A DNA stretch of 38,017 nucleotides from an uncultured Pelagibacteraceae bacterium (GTDB lineage: Bacteria > Pseudomonadota > Alphaproteobacteria > Pelagibacterales > Pelagibacteraceae): assembly GCA_902515205.1 (NCBI GenBank), contig CABXTU010000010.1, positions 1-38,017 on the forward strand, written 5' to 3'. Of this stretch, positions 8,686-17,567 are shown one piece after another. The notes under the pieces were generated by a model that was not told the origin of the DNA, did no database searches, and saw only the letters and a list, made by a program, of their open reading frames with translations. A program made the translations under genes and the position numbers. Within the stretch, counting starts at the first letter, position 1. Each line of letters begins with the position of its first letter.

Positions 8686-9360
8686 ATGGAAGCTGATATT
8701 TCGACTCAAGCAGTAGGTTTAGCATCTAGTGCTGATTTTTCATTAGTTAATTTATTCATTAGGGCAGATATTATTGTGAAATCTGTGATTGTTCTCCTAA
8801 TTGCTTGTTCAATATATTCTTGGGCTGTTATAATAGAAAAAATTAGATTATTTAAAAAAATTAACCAGTCCACTGAGGAATTTGAAACGAAATTTTGGAA
8901 TTCAAAATCTGCGGAGTCATTTTATAATAATCTTCCATCAAATATAGAAGATCCTATGGCTTTAGTTTTTAAAGATGCAATGCAGAGTTTATTGAAAAAA
9001 AGGACAAAAACAGATTTAAACAGTAGATTGACAACTATGTTGGAAACAGGAATTGAAAGACAGATGTCTAAGATAAGCAAAGGTTTTACTTTTTTAGCAA
9101 CAGTGGGTTCGACTGCGCCATTTATTGGTTTATTTGGGACAGTTTGGGGAATAATGAATTCATTTCAATCAATAGCAATTTCAAGAAACACTAGCTTAGC
9201 AATTGTAGCCCCAGGGATTGCAGAAGCTTTATTTGCAACAGCGTTGGGTTTGTTGGCTGCTATTCCTGCAGTTATAGCTTATAATAAATTTAATAATGAC
9301 TCAATTAAATATTCACAAAAATTAGAAAATTTCTCAAAAAGATTTTTAACAATAATTTAA
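8686..9360 (+). CDS. tolQ: Tol-Pal proton channel protein TolQ
   Basis: 224 residues. With TolR it forms the inner-membrane, proton-driven motor of the Tol-Pal system that draws the outer membrane inward at division. Three membrane segments are visible: about 30-50 (SVIVLLIACSIYSWAVII), 130-155 (FLATVGSTAPFIGLFGTVWG) and 170-195 (IVAPGIAEALFATALGLLAA). The MotA/ExbB signature APFIGLFGTVWGIM is present. Gene order tolQRAB-pal-cpoB fixes TolQ over ExbB. ybgC, often upstream, is missing. First gene after a 51-bp gap that could hold a promoter. Confidence 0.95.
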   Translation: MEADISTQAVGLASSADFSLVNLFIRADIIVKSVIVLLIACSIYSWAVIIEKIRLFKKINQSTEEFETKFWNSKSAESFYNNLPSNIEDPMALVFKDAMQSLLKKRTKTDLNSRLTTMLETGIERQMSKISKGFTFLATVGSTAPFIGLFGTVWGIMNSFQSIAISRNTSLAIVAPGIAEALFATALGLLAAIPAVIAYNKFNNDSIKYSQKLENFSKRFLTII

Positions 9361-9361
9361 A

Positions 9362-9778
9362 ATGGCTTTTAAATTAAATCGTTCATCTAAAGAACCAATG
9401 AGTGAAATAAATGTAACTCCATTCGTTGATGTAATGCTTGTTTTATTAATAATATTTATGGTTACAGCTCCGTTATTAACTGTTGGGGTACAAGTTGACT
9501 TACCAGAGAGCTCAGCGGACTCACTTCCTGAGGAAGTAGAACCTCTTACTCTATCTATTAATTCAAAAGGAGAAATATTTATTCAAGAATCAAAAGTAGA
9601 ATATGAAAAAATTATAGCAAAAGTTTTGGCTGTTTCGAAAAATAGAACAGATACAAGAATTTATGTTAGAGGTGATAAAACAATTAATTATGGAAGAGTC
9701 CTTGAAATTATGGGACTTTTATCAGGCTCTGGATTTACTAAGGTAGCACTTATTTCAGAGCCATATAAAGAGAGGTAG
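9362..9778 (+). CDS. tolR: Tol-Pal motor protein TolR
   Basis: 138 residues, ExbD/TolR family. There is a short cytoplasmic N-terminus, then INVTPFVDVMLVLLIIFMVT with the proton-carrying Asp at D23 in the single membrane helix, then a periplasmic domain that includes the family-typical VQVDLPES. It starts 1 nt after tolQ. All features match a working TolR. Confidence 0.95.
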   Translation: MAFKLNRSSKEPMSEINVTPFVDVMLVLLIIFMVTAPLLTVGVQVDLPESSADSLPEEVEPLTLSINSKGEIFIQESKVEYEKIIAKVLAVSKNRTDTRIYVRGDKTINYGRVLEIMGLLSGSGFTKVALISEPYKER

Positions 9779-9783
9779 TTTAA

Positions 9784-10593
9784 GTGAATAGAAGCATACT
9801 TGTCTCCTCTGTATTGCACTTAATTATAATTATGATAACAGCTGTCAGTCTCCCATTTCTTGCAAAAAAACCAATTGATCTTCCTCCAATAGTTTCAGTT
9901 GAATTAATTCAAATCACAGATAAAACTAATATTCCTTTTGCCCCAAAAGCAAAAAAAACACTAGAAAAAATAAAAGAAAAAAAGAAAAAATTGGTTTCTG
10001 AACAGGCTCCACCAAAGAAAAAGAAAAAAATAAAGCCAGAGGCGATCCCAATGCCTGATGATAAAGTTAAAAAGACTGAAAAAATCAAGGATGACAAACA
10101 GAACCCAGAAAAAATAGATGATGAAGTGAAACAAGTTTCTGAGTTTGAAAAAGATGAGCTATTCGATCCAAATAATATAGCTGCATTAATCGATAAATCA
10201 AAAATTGAAACTGCTGAAACCACTGATAAATCATTAAAGGTTACTCAAGATCAACAAAAGAAAGTAGATAGCTTTGGTTTATCAATAAGTGAGGAAGATG
10301 CTTTAAAAGCTCAAATTTTTGGTTGTTGGAGCATACCTTTAGGTTTGCCATATAATGAAAATTTGTTGGTTAGAATTAAATTACAACTTAAGCCAGATGG
10401 CACAGTATTTAATTCGGAAATATTAGATCATGCAAGAATGAATAAACCGGGACAAGGTTTTTACAAAGTTTTAGCTGAAAGTGCCTTGAGAGCTATCAAA
10501 TTGTGTCAACCTCTAAGAGTCCCAACAACAGGCTACGAGAGATGGAAAGAACTACAATTAAATTTTGATGCAAGAGAGATGTTAGAGGGGTAA
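9784..10593 (+). CDS. tolA: TolA-like envelope-spanning protein
   Basis: 269 residues. One N-terminal membrane anchor (about 4-25, [23 protein letters not shown]), then a lysine/proline-rich periplasmic stretch (about 50-110), an acidic linker, and a C-terminal TonB/TolA-type domain (about 170-269) with [11 protein letters not shown] and a late [14 protein letters not shown]. TolA links the TolQR motor to TolB and Pal. Sequence conservation is low in this family, so position between tolR and tolB carries much of the call. The start is GTG at 9784, 5 nt after tolR. Confidence 0.88.
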   Translation: MNRSILVSSVLHLIIIMITAVSLPFLAKKPIDLPPIVSVELIQITDKTNIPFAPKAKKTLEKIKEKKKKLVSEQAPPKKKKKIKPEAIPMPDDKVKKTEKIKDDKQNPEKIDDEVKQVSEFEKDELFDPNNIAALIDKSKIETAETTDKSLKVTQDQQKKVDSFGLSISEEDALKAQIFGCWSIPLGLPYNENLLVRIKLQLKPDGTVFNSEILDHARMNKPGQGFYKVLAESALRAIKLCQPLRVPTTGYERWKELQLNFDAREMLEG

Positions 10594-10601
10594 TATATTT
10601 T

Positions 10602-11942
10602 ATGTTTAGAATATTATTTGGTATTTTTTTGATTATCTCTCCAACACATGTTTTTGCCTTGATTGAAGTTGATATAACTAGAGGAAATTTAAATCCACTC
10701 CCTATTGCAGTTTCACCATTATCGATTGACGAAAATTCAAAAAAAGATTTAAATAAAATTCTAAAAAAAAAAAATATTGGGTCAAGTATTTCAAAAATTG
10801 TTGAAACCAATCTCAAAATATCAGGACTGTTTAATCCATTAGACAAAGATGCTTTCCTTCAAGCTCCAGATATAGCAAATCTCAAACCTAGATTTGAAGA
10901 TTGGAATTTAATAAAAGCTCAAGCTTTAATTACAGGTAAAGTAGATTTTGTTGATGAAAAGTTAAGAGTTGAATTTAGATTATGGGATGTTCTTGCAGGA
11001 AAAGAAATGATGGCTTTAGCCTTTACAACAGTTCCTAGCAATTGGAGACGAGTTGGACATATAATAACCGATAAAGTTTATGAGCGTTTAACCGGGGAGA
11101 AAGGTTATTTTGATACAAGAATAATTTATGTAGCAGAGGAAGGACCAAAAACTAGAAGAATTAAAAAGCTTGCAATAATGGATCAAGATGGTGCAAACAA
11201 TAAATTTTTAACTTTAGGTAACGAGTTAGTCTTGACACCAAGGTTTAATCCCACAAGCCAGATGGTTACTTATCTATCATATTTTAGAAACTTACCTAGA
11301 GTATATCTTTTAGATATTGAAACAGGTATGCAAGAAGTAGTAGGTGATTTTCCAGGGATGACTTTTGCGCCAAGATTTTCTCCCAAGGGAAAAAAAATTA
11401 TAATGAGTTTTGCAAAAGATGGAAACTCTGACATTTATACTATGGACTTAGAAAATAGAATTGTTGAAAAAATTACCAATCATCCTTCAATTGATACCTC
11501 ACCTTCATACTCACCTGATGGTAAATATATCTGTTTTAATTCTGATAGAAGTGGTTATCAACAAATATATGTTATGAATAGTGATGGTAGCAATGTGAAA
11601 AGAATTTCCTTTGGTAAAGGATTGTATGGAACACCGGTTTGGTCACCCCGAGGAGATTTGATAGCTTTTACTAAACTCCATAAGGGAAAATTTTATATTG
11701 GAGTTATGAGAACAGATGGAAGTGGAGAAAGATTGTTAACTGAAAATTTTTATCAAGAAGCACCATCCTGGTCACCCAATGGAAGAGTTTTAATTTTTTA
11801 TAGAGAAACTAAGACTGATAGTAAAGGAGAGGGTTTTTCAGCAAAATTATGGTCCATTGATTTAACAGGTTACAATGAAAGGCTTGTTAATACTCCTACA
11901 GATGCCTCAGACCCATCATGGTCATCTTTATTAAGCAATTAA
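10602..11942 (+). CDS. tolB: Tol-Pal periplasmic beta-propeller protein TolB
   Basis: 446 residues. A signal peptide is clear ([19 protein letters not shown], cut likely before LIEVDITRG). An N-terminal domain (about 20-160) precedes a six-bladed propeller with WD40-like/PD40 repeats such as [41 protein letters not shown] and [11 protein letters not shown]. TolB binds Pal and TolA in the periplasm. It lies 8 nt after tolA. Confidence 0.96.
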   Translation: MFRILFGIFLIISPTHVFALIEVDITRGNLNPLPIAVSPLSIDENSKKDLNKILKKKNIGSSISKIVETNLKISGLFNPLDKDAFLQAPDIANLKPRFEDWNLIKAQALITGKVDFVDEKLRVEFRLWDVLAGKEMMALAFTTVPSNWRRVGHIITDKVYERLTGEKGYFDTRIIYVAEEGPKTRRIKKLAIMDQDGANNKFLTLGNELVLTPRFNPTSQMVTYLSYFRNLPRVYLLDIETGMQEVVGDFPGMTFAPRFSPKGKKIIMSFAKDGNSDIYTMDLENRIVEKITNHPSIDTSPSYSPDGKYICFNSDRSGYQQIYVMNSDGSNVKRISFGKGLYGTPVWSPRGDLIAFTKLHKGKFYIGVMRTDGSGERLLTENFYQEAPSWSPNGRVLIFYRETKTDSKGEGFSAKLWSIDLTGYNERLVNTPTDASDPSWSSLLSN

Positions 11943-12016
11943 CTGAATATTATCTTGATTTTTTAACTTGAAACATCTAGTTAGTTGTGAAAAAGTGTGA
12001 TTAAGAAATATTGATC

Positions 12017-12022
12017 AAGGAG
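12017..12022 (+). promoter_or_regulatory. Strong Shine-Dalgarno site of pal
   Basis: AAGGAG, 5 nt before the pal ATG, one of the few near-consensus ribosome sites in the window. It fits high translation of Pal, an abundant lipoprotein. The 85-bp tolB-pal gap has no -35/-10 pair I would defend. Confidence 0.7.
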
Positions 12023-12027
12023 CAATA

Positions 12028-12507
12028 ATGAAATTATATAAGATTTTTAAAAACGCTATATTAATAACTGTTGCGTGTTTAGCACTTTCTGCTTGTGCTA
12101 CATCAAAAAAATCAACAGGACAAATGCAAGGTGATGTTTACACTGGAACTGATAGTGTAGAATATTTAGCGTCAGGAGTACCTGATAGAGTTTTCTTTGC
12201 AACAAATGAAACAGTACTTACGACTGCATCAAGAGAAACTTTAAGAAAACAAGCTGCATGGTTAAGAAAGAATTCTAAAATATCTATTGTTTTAGAGGGA
12301 CATGCTGACGAAAGAGGAACTAGAGAATACAACTTAGCTCTTGGTGAAAGAAGAGCAAATTCAGCTAAAGACTATTTGATGACATACGGAATTTCATCAG
12401 ATAGAATTTCAGTACTTAGTTATGGTAAAGAAAGACCTGTCGATTCAGGATCAAATCCATTAGCTTGGTCAAAAAATAGAAGATCAGTTACTGTAAAAGC
12501 AAACTAA
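12028..12507 (+). CDS. pal: Peptidoglycan-associated lipoprotein Pal
   Basis: 159 residues. The lipoprotein signal has a membrane stretch and the lipobox LSAC, with lipidated cysteine C23. The C-terminal OmpA-like domain (about 45-159) contains the peptidoglycan-binding pattern LEGHADERGTREYNLALGER and later RRSVTV. Pal ties the outer membrane to the cell wall and is a partner of TolB. A strong intrinsic terminator follows 13 nt after the stop. Confidence 0.97.
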   Translation: MKLYKIFKNAILITVACLALSACATSKKSTGQMQGDVYTGTDSVEYLASGVPDRVFFATNETVLTTASRETLRKQAAWLRKNSKISIVLEGHADERGTREYNLALGERRANSAKDYLMTYGISSDRISVLSYGKERPVDSGSNPLAWSKNRRSVTVKAN

Positions 12508-12520
12508 TTTAAAAAATTTA

Positions 12521-12558
12521 AAGACCCTTAATCGTTATCGTTTAAGGGTCTTTTTTTT
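12521..12558 (+). terminator. Intrinsic terminator after pal
   Basis: Stem AAGACCCTTAA (12521-12531) pairs perfectly with TTAAGGGTCTT (12542-12552) over a 10-nt loop, and a run of eight T (12551-12558) follows. It is the only textbook Rho-independent terminator I found in the window. It separates pal from cpoB. Confidence 0.92.
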
Positions 12559-12585
12559 GCCATGTTTTTAATCATAACCTCAGTA

Positions 12586-13572
12586 ATGAGACTTTTACTT
12601 AAGAAATTAATTTTAAAATTTATTTTTTTAATGAATTTTTTTTTAATTTCAATTTCAAATTTATATGCAGATAGTCACAATATTTACGAAATTATAGAAA
12701 AAATCCAAAATGATATAAAAACTTTAGAAAAAGCAGTTTATTCAGGATCATTAGAACCAAATTATAATTCAAATAGTAATATTACTAATAATTCAGAGGA
12801 TGTTTTAACGAGACATCTATTAAAATTATCAGAAATAGAAAATCAGTTTCAAGAATTGACCAATAAATTTGAAGAAATAAACTTTAAATTAGATAAATTG
12901 TCTAATAGAATGTCAAAGACTCAAGCAGATAATCAAGTAAGATTTCAAGACTTAGAAACTGGCAAAATTTCTGAGGTTACTGAAAAAAAAATTACAAAAA
13001 AAATTGATAGCAATGAAAAAGTTTTACCAGGTAGTTCTGAGCCACAGGATCTAGGATCAATATCATATAAAGATAATCCAACTAATGAAACTTCTCAAAA
13101 AATTCAATCTATTGATACTACAGCTACAATTGTGACTGAGGCTTTTGAATCGGAGGAAAAAATCCTTCCGAAGGATTCTCCAGATCTACAATATGAATTT
13201 GCAACCAGTTTTTTGAAAGTAGGAGATTATTCTATGGCCGAAAGAGCTTTTAGAGAATTTGTAATAAGTAATCCAGAACATGATTTGGCAGGTAATGCTC
13301 AATATTGGTATGCAGAAACTTTTAGGATAAGACAACTTTATACGGATGCAGCATCTGCGTATCTCGAAGGATATCAAAAATATCCCAAAGGTGAAAAAGC
13401 TCCTATAAATTTATTGAAGCTTGGTGTATCTATGGTTCAAATAGGAGAGAAAGATCAGGGATGCAAAATGATAAATGGGGTAGAGAAACAATATCCAAAA
13501 GCTAATCAATCAGTGATACAAAAAGCCAAATATGAATCTCAAAAATTTGAGTGTAAAAAACAAAAATCCTAA
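12586..13572 (+). CDS. cpoB: Cell division coordinator CpoB (YbgF)
   Basis: About 328 residues from the ATG at 12586, which gives a good signal peptide (MRLLLKKLILKFIFLMNFFL, then ISISNLYA before DSHN). An earlier in-frame ATG at 12562 lies only 4 nt after the terminator T-run and is less likely. The N-terminal third is a coiled coil (NQFQELTNKFEEINFKLDKL); a variable linker follows; the C-terminal part is TPR repeats (LQYEFATSFLKVGDYSMAERAFREF, then AQYWYAETF). CpoB links Tol-Pal to peptidoglycan synthesis at constriction. Its end overlaps tilS by 41 nt. Confidence 0.9.
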   Translation: MRLLLKKLILKFIFLMNFFLISISNLYADSHNIYEIIEKIQNDIKTLEKAVYSGSLEPNYNSNSNITNNSEDVLTRHLLKLSEIENQFQELTNKFEEINFKLDKLSNRMSKTQADNQVRFQDLETGKISEVTEKKITKKIDSNEKVLPGSSEPQDLGSISYKDNPTNETSQKIQSIDTTATIVTEAFESEEKILPKDSPDLQYEFATSFLKVGDYSMAERAFREFVISNPEHDLAGNAQYWYAETFRIRQLYTDAASAYLEGYQKYPKGEKAPINLLKLGVSMVQIGEKDQGCKMINGVEKQYPKANQSVIQKAKYESQKFECKKQKS

Positions 13573-14560
13573 ACTTTTAATCAATAAATTAAATAATAGA
13601 AAAATTAATCAAATTTATAAAGAATTTGAAAAGTCTCTTCCTCTTAAAGAAAGTTTTATAGTGTCTGTCTCTGGAGGACCAGATAGTATGGCATTGGCTT
13701 TTTTAGCTAAAATTTATTCATTAAAGAATGAGGTAAAATCAAAATTTTTTATTATAGATCATAAACTAAGGTCAGAGTCTTCTAACGAGGCAAAGACTGT
13801 GAAACAAGTTTTAAAAAGATATTTGATTAATGCTGAAATTTTGACATGGAAAGGAAAAAAACCGTTAAAAAATATTCAGGCTATAGCTAGAAAAAAGAGG
13901 TATGATTTATTATTTGCCCAATGTAAAAAATTAAAAATTAAGAATATCTTATTAGGACATCATCAAGATGATTTATTAGAAAATTTTTTTTTAAGAATAT
14001 TGCGAGGAAGTGGTTTAAAAGGTTTAGTTTCACTAGACAAAAAAAGTATCGATAATCATAAAAATTTATTAAGACCTTTATTGTTTCAAAAAAAAGAAGA
14101 TTTAATTTTTATTGCAAAAAAAATATTTAACTTTTACATTCAAGATCCATCAAATATTGATGAAAAATATCAAAGAATAAAGATTAGAAAACTATTAAAA
14201 GAGCTTGAAAAGAACGGTTTGGGTAAAAAAAAATTTCTCAAAACAATTAAGAATCTAAAAAATTCAAACAAGGTTGTAAATTTTTATGTTAATGAGAATT
14301 TGAAAAAAAATACTTTTTTGAATAACAAGAAAGAAAGCTTAATTCTTAATAAGCAATTTTTTCAACAACCTTACGAAGTTATTTTTAGGGCGCTTTCAGA
14401 GTGTCTTAGACTGATTGGTAAAAAATATTATTCAGCAAGAGGAAGAAAATTGGATAAAATTATAAGAGATATTGAAAATAATACATATCTTAAAGTCACA
14501 TTAGGAGGTTGTATAATTAGAAAAGTTAATCAAACCGTAATTATATCAAAAGAGCATTAA
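13532..14560 (+). CDS. tilS: tRNA(Ile)-lysidine synthase TilS
   Basis: 342 residues. It turns C34 of the CAU anticodon of tRNA-Ile into lysidine so that AUA is read as Ile. The PP-loop VSGGPDSMAL is at about 46-55, IIDHKLR follows, and LLGHHQDDLLENFFLRILRGSG (written in parts: GHHQDD, then ENFFLR) is the TilS signature. It is shorter than E. coli TilS (432 residues) and has a reduced C-terminal part. The chosen ATG at 13532 overlaps cpoB by 41 nt; a TTG at 13547 is the only nearby alternative. AUA codons are frequent in this AT-rich DNA, so the gene should be essential. Confidence 0.93.
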   Translation: MNLKNLSVKNKNPKLLINKLNNRKINQIYKEFEKSLPLKESFIVSVSGGPDSMALAFLAKIYSLKNEVKSKFFIIDHKLRSESSNEAKTVKQVLKRYLINAEILTWKGKKPLKNIQAIARKKRYDLLFAQCKKLKIKNILLGHHQDDLLENFFLRILRGSGLKGLVSLDKKSIDNHKNLLRPLLFQKKEDLIFIAKKIFNFYIQDPSNIDEKYQRIKIRKLLKELEKNGLGKKKFLKTIKNLKNSNKVVNFYVNENLKKNTFLNNKKESLILNKQFFQQPYEVIFRALSECLRLIGKKYYSARGRKLDKIIRDIENNTYLKVTLGGCIIRKVNQTVIISKEH

Positions 14561-14566
14561 ATAATT

Positions 14567-14586
14567 GCAATATTGTACAATATTGC
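14567..14586. repeat. 20-bp perfect palindrome upstream of ftsH
   Basis: GCAATATTGTACAATATTGC reads the same on both strands, with no central spacer. It lies in the tilS-ftsH gap, 7 nt after the tilS stop and 37 nt before the likely ftsH ATG. A further TTGCAATA copy occurs at 14599-14606. It is not followed by a T-run, so a terminator is unlikely; an operator is a better guess. Confidence 0.75.
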
Positions 14587-14589
14587 CAC

Positions 14590-14617
14590 TTGTTTAATTT
14601 GCAATAATTCTTATTCT
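14590..14617 (+). promoter_or_regulatory. ftsH: Possible ftsH promoter
   Basis: TTGTTT (14590-14595), a 16-nt spacer and TATTCT (14612-14617) form a plausible sigma-70 pair. The expected start of transcription would fall at about the first ftsH ATG (14624). The box scores are modest and such matches are common in AT-rich DNA. Confidence 0.35.
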
Positions 14618-14623
14618 AACCTT

Positions 14624-16513
14624 ATGAATATGAAAAATATAGCAATGTGGGCAATAATAGTTTTTCTGACTATCGGCCTTTACAACATGTTCAAAAATCC
14701 TCAATCAAACGTTAGAGGTTCAAATCAAGTTATATTTTCAGAATTTTTAACTTCTGTAGATAATGGAGAAGTTTTAAAAGTGGAGATACAAGGCAATAAT
14801 ATAAATGGAGTATACTCAAATGGTAATACTTTTAAAACATATTCCCCAAATGATCCTAACTTAATTGAAAAACTCTCTGATAAAGGTGTAAGTATTTCAG
14901 CAGCACCTATTGAAGAAAAAATGCCATCTTTATTTGGTGTATTGTTATCGTGGTTTCCAATGTTACTTCTAATTGCTGTTTGGATATTTTTTATGAGACA
15001 AATGCAAGGTGGTAAGGGCGGTGCAATGGGCTTTGGTAGGTCTAAAGCTAAAATGATGAATGAATTGAAAGGTAAAGTTACCTTTAATGATGTTGCAGGT
15101 GTGGAAGAAGCCAAAGAGGAAGTAGAGGAAATTGTAGAATTTTTGAAAGATCCAAAAAAATTTAGTAGACTGGGAGGAAAAATACCTAGAGGGGCTTTAT
15201 TAGTTGGGCCACCAGGCACAGGTAAAACATTATTAGCTAGAGCTATTGCCGGAGAAGCAGGAGTTCCTTTTTTCACAATTTCAGGTTCAGATTTTGTAGA
15301 AATGTTCGTAGGAGTCGGCGCATCTAGAGTTAGAGACATGTTTGAACAAGGTAAAAAAAATTCTCCTTGTATCATTTTTATTGATGAAATCGATGCAGTT
15401 GGAAGAAGCAGAGGAGCAGGCCTTGGAGGTGGAAATGATGAAAGAGAACAGACACTTAACCAACTCTTGGTTGAGATGGATGGATTTGATACTAATGAAG
15501 GAGTTATAATTATTGCCGCAACAAACAGACCAGATGTTTTAGACCCAGCTCTATTAAGACCAGGTAGATTTGATAGGCAAGTAGTTGTTTCTAATCCAGA
15601 CATCATAGGTAGAGAAAAAATTTTAAAGGTTCATGTAAAAAAAATTAAGATGGGACCAGATGTAAATTTAAGAACAATTGCAAGAGGAACACCAGGATTT
15701 TCAGGTGCTGACCTTGCTAATTTAGTTAATGAGGCTGCGCTTTTGGCAGCAAGAAAAAATAAAAGAATTGTAACAATAAATGAATTTGAGGAGGCTAAAG
15801 ATAAAGTTATGATGGGATCAGAAAGAAGATCTCTGGTCATGACAGAGGAGGAAAAAACTTTGACTGCTTATCATGAGGCAGGTCACGCTATTTGTACGTT
15901 AAATGAAAGTGCTGCTTATCCAATTCATAAAGCTACTATAGTGCCAAGAGGAAGAGCATTAGGTATGGTTATGCAATTACCAGAAAGAGATGAGCTATCT
16001 CAAACAAGGGAGCAATTACATGCACAAATCGCAATAGCAATGGGAGGAAGAGTTGCGGAAGAAATTATTTTTGGTCACGACAAAGTTACAACTGGTGCAG
16101 CTAGCGACATCGAACAAGTTACAAAACGAGCACGTGCAATGGTGATGCGAGCAGGTTTAAGCAAAGAGTTAGGTCCCGTTGCTTATGGGGAAAATGAGGA
16201 GGAAGTTTTTCTTGGTAGATCTGTAGCAAGACAGCAAAATATGTCAGAAGAAACAGCAAAAAAAGTAGACTCTGAAATTAGAAAAATTGTTGATAAAGGA
16301 TATGAGAGAGCAAGAAAAGTTCTTACTGAAAAAATTGATGATTTACATAAGTTAGCCAAAGCTTTATTGACTTATGAAACTCTATCAGGTGAAGAAATAG
16401 AAAATCTAATAAACAAGAATATTTTTCCACCAGATAAACAGGATTTAAAAGTTGAAGATGACAATAGTTCTGCTTTAAGCGCTATGGGATTGAAACCAAA
16501 AATTGTTCATTAA
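14624..16513 (+). CDS. ftsH: ATP-dependent zinc metalloprotease FtsH
   Basis: About 629 residues from the ATG at 14624 (the next ATG, 14630, is also possible). The frame can be extended to a TTG at 14573, but that adds a cysteine-rich tail of 17 residues encoded partly by the palindrome and gives no better start. There are two membrane segments ([20 protein letters not shown] and [18 protein letters not shown]) with a periplasmic loop between. Counted from 14573: Walker A GPPGTGKT 212-219, Walker B DEID 271-274, and the zinc site HEAGH 434-438. FtsH degrades membrane proteins and, in E. coli, the heat-shock factor RpoH, whose gene is at 20996 here. Confidence 0.96.
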   Translation: MNMKNIAMWAIIVFLTIGLYNMFKNPQSNVRGSNQVIFSEFLTSVDNGEVLKVEIQGNNINGVYSNGNTFKTYSPNDPNLIEKLSDKGVSISAAPIEEKMPSLFGVLLSWFPMLLLIAVWIFFMRQMQGGKGGAMGFGRSKAKMMNELKGKVTFNDVAGVEEAKEEVEEIVEFLKDPKKFSRLGGKIPRGALLVGPPGTGKTLLARAIAGEAGVPFFTISGSDFVEMFVGVGASRVRDMFEQGKKNSPCIIFIDEIDAVGRSRGAGLGGGNDEREQTLNQLLVEMDGFDTNEGVIIIAATNRPDVLDPALLRPGRFDRQVVVSNPDIIGREKILKVHVKKIKMGPDVNLRTIARGTPGFSGADLANLVNEAALLAARKNKRIVTINEFEEAKDKVMMGSERRSLVMTEEEKTLTAYHEAGHAICTLNESAAYPIHKATIVPRGRALGMVMQLPERDELSQTREQLHAQIAIAMGGRVAEEIIFGHDKVTTGAASDIEQVTKRARAMVMRAGLSKELGPVAYGENEEEVFLGRSVARQQNMSEETAKKVDSEIRKIVDKGYERARKVLTEKIDDLHKLAKALLTYETLSGEEIENLINKNIFPPDKQDLKVEDDNSSALSAMGLKPKIVH

Positions 16514-16518
16514 CTTAA

Positions 16519-17565
16519 ATGCACAAGCATTACACTAGAGTGTGTAATTTCTATTATGGTGCCCAATCAAAAGTTCTAATAAAAAATAAAAAGTCTCTTC
16601 CATTAAATGGTAGTAATCTTATATCTTTTGATCAAATTGAAATAGTTTCAAGAAAATCAAAAAAAAGGATATTTATTAATAAGATTGATAACTTACCAAA
16701 ATACATAAAAAAAAAAATTAAATCAGATATTAAAAAGATTATTAAAAAAAAAAAAATTAAAAATTTAAATTTTAAATCCTTGCCAAATATAATGGGAGTA
16801 TTAAACATTACTCCAGATAGTTTTTCCGATGGTGGAAAATTTAATAAAAATTATTTAGCAAAAAAACAACTAGATTATCTTTTTAAAAGTGGTTCAGACT
16901 TAGTAGATATTGGTGGTGAATCAACCAGACCTGGATCCAAATCGATAAGTGCCAAAGTTGAATGGAGAAGAGTAAAAAATATCTTAAAAAGAATTGGTAA
17001 AAAAAAAATATTATCTCTTGATACTAGAAAGTCAGAAATTATGGAAAAGGGGATAAAACTTGGAGTAAAATTAATTAACGATGTATCAGGATTAAGTTAT
17101 GATAAAAATTCAATTAATATTTTAAAAAAGTACAATACCCCTTTCGTTTTACAGCATAGTCTTGGAGATCCTGAAAAAATGCAAAATAATCCAAAATATA
17201 AAAATGTAATATTAGATATTTATGATTTTTTTGAGGAAAGAATAAAATATTTAAGGCAGGTTGGTATAAAACATAACAATATTATTTTAGATCCTGGAAT
17301 AGGTTTTGGAAAAAATTTGAAACATAATATTATGATAATAAAGAATATATCGATTTACCATTCTTTAGGATTCCCTATACTAATTGGAACATCACGAAAA
17401 AGATTTATTAAAGAGCTGTCTCAAAATAATGATAGTTCAACAAGAGTGGGAGGTACAATTAGTTCAGTTATTTTTGGAATGATGCAAGGAGTTCATATAA
17501 TAAGGGTCCATGACGTAAATGAGGTCAATCAAAGTATAAAAATATTTAAACAATTAATAAAATAG
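16519..17565 (+). CDS. folP: Dihydropteroate synthase with N-terminal extension
   Basis: 348 residues. It joins p-aminobenzoate to the pterin diphosphate in folate synthesis. The catalytic TIM barrel begins at about residue 91 with MGVLNITPDSFSDGGKF and continues with DIGGESTRPGS, LSLDTRKSEIM, INDVSG, LDPGIGFGK and GTSRKRFI. The first 90 residues are an extra lysine-rich region beginning HYTRVCNFYYGAQSK; similar N-terminal additions occur in other alphaproteobacterial FolP proteins, so this is not a fusion peculiar to this genome. It sits between ftsH and glmM, a common position. Confidence 0.94.
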   Translation: MHKHYTRVCNFYYGAQSKVLIKNKKSLPLNGSNLISFDQIEIVSRKSKKRIFINKIDNLPKYIKKKIKSDIKKIIKKKKIKNLNFKSLPNIMGVLNITPDSFSDGGKFNKNYLAKKQLDYLFKSGSDLVDIGGESTRPGSKSISAKVEWRRVKNILKRIGKKKILSLDTRKSEIMEKGIKLGVKLINDVSGLSYDKNSINILKKYNTPFVLQHSLGDPEKMQNNPKYKNVILDIYDFFEERIKYLRQVGIKHNNIILDPGIGFGKNLKHNIMIIKNISIYHSLGFPILIGTSRKRFIKELSQNNDSSTRVGGTISSVIFGMMQGVHIIRVHDVNEVNQSIKIFKQLIK

Positions 17566-17567
17566 TT

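Noticed and set aside
9909..10223. Minus-strand frame opposite tolA
   Set aside because: Rich in Phe and Ser because it is antisense to Lys-rich codons; no real protein features.
14573..14623. TTG start giving FtsH 17 more residues
   Set aside because: The added part is coded by the palindrome and promoter-like bases and has no family counterpart; ATG at 14624 or 14630 gives the usual N-terminus before the first membrane helix.
14725..15606. Long minus-strand open frame (293 codons) opposite ftsH
   Set aside because: It is the antisense shadow of a highly conserved AAA protease; no recognisable domain and unnatural serine/proline composition.
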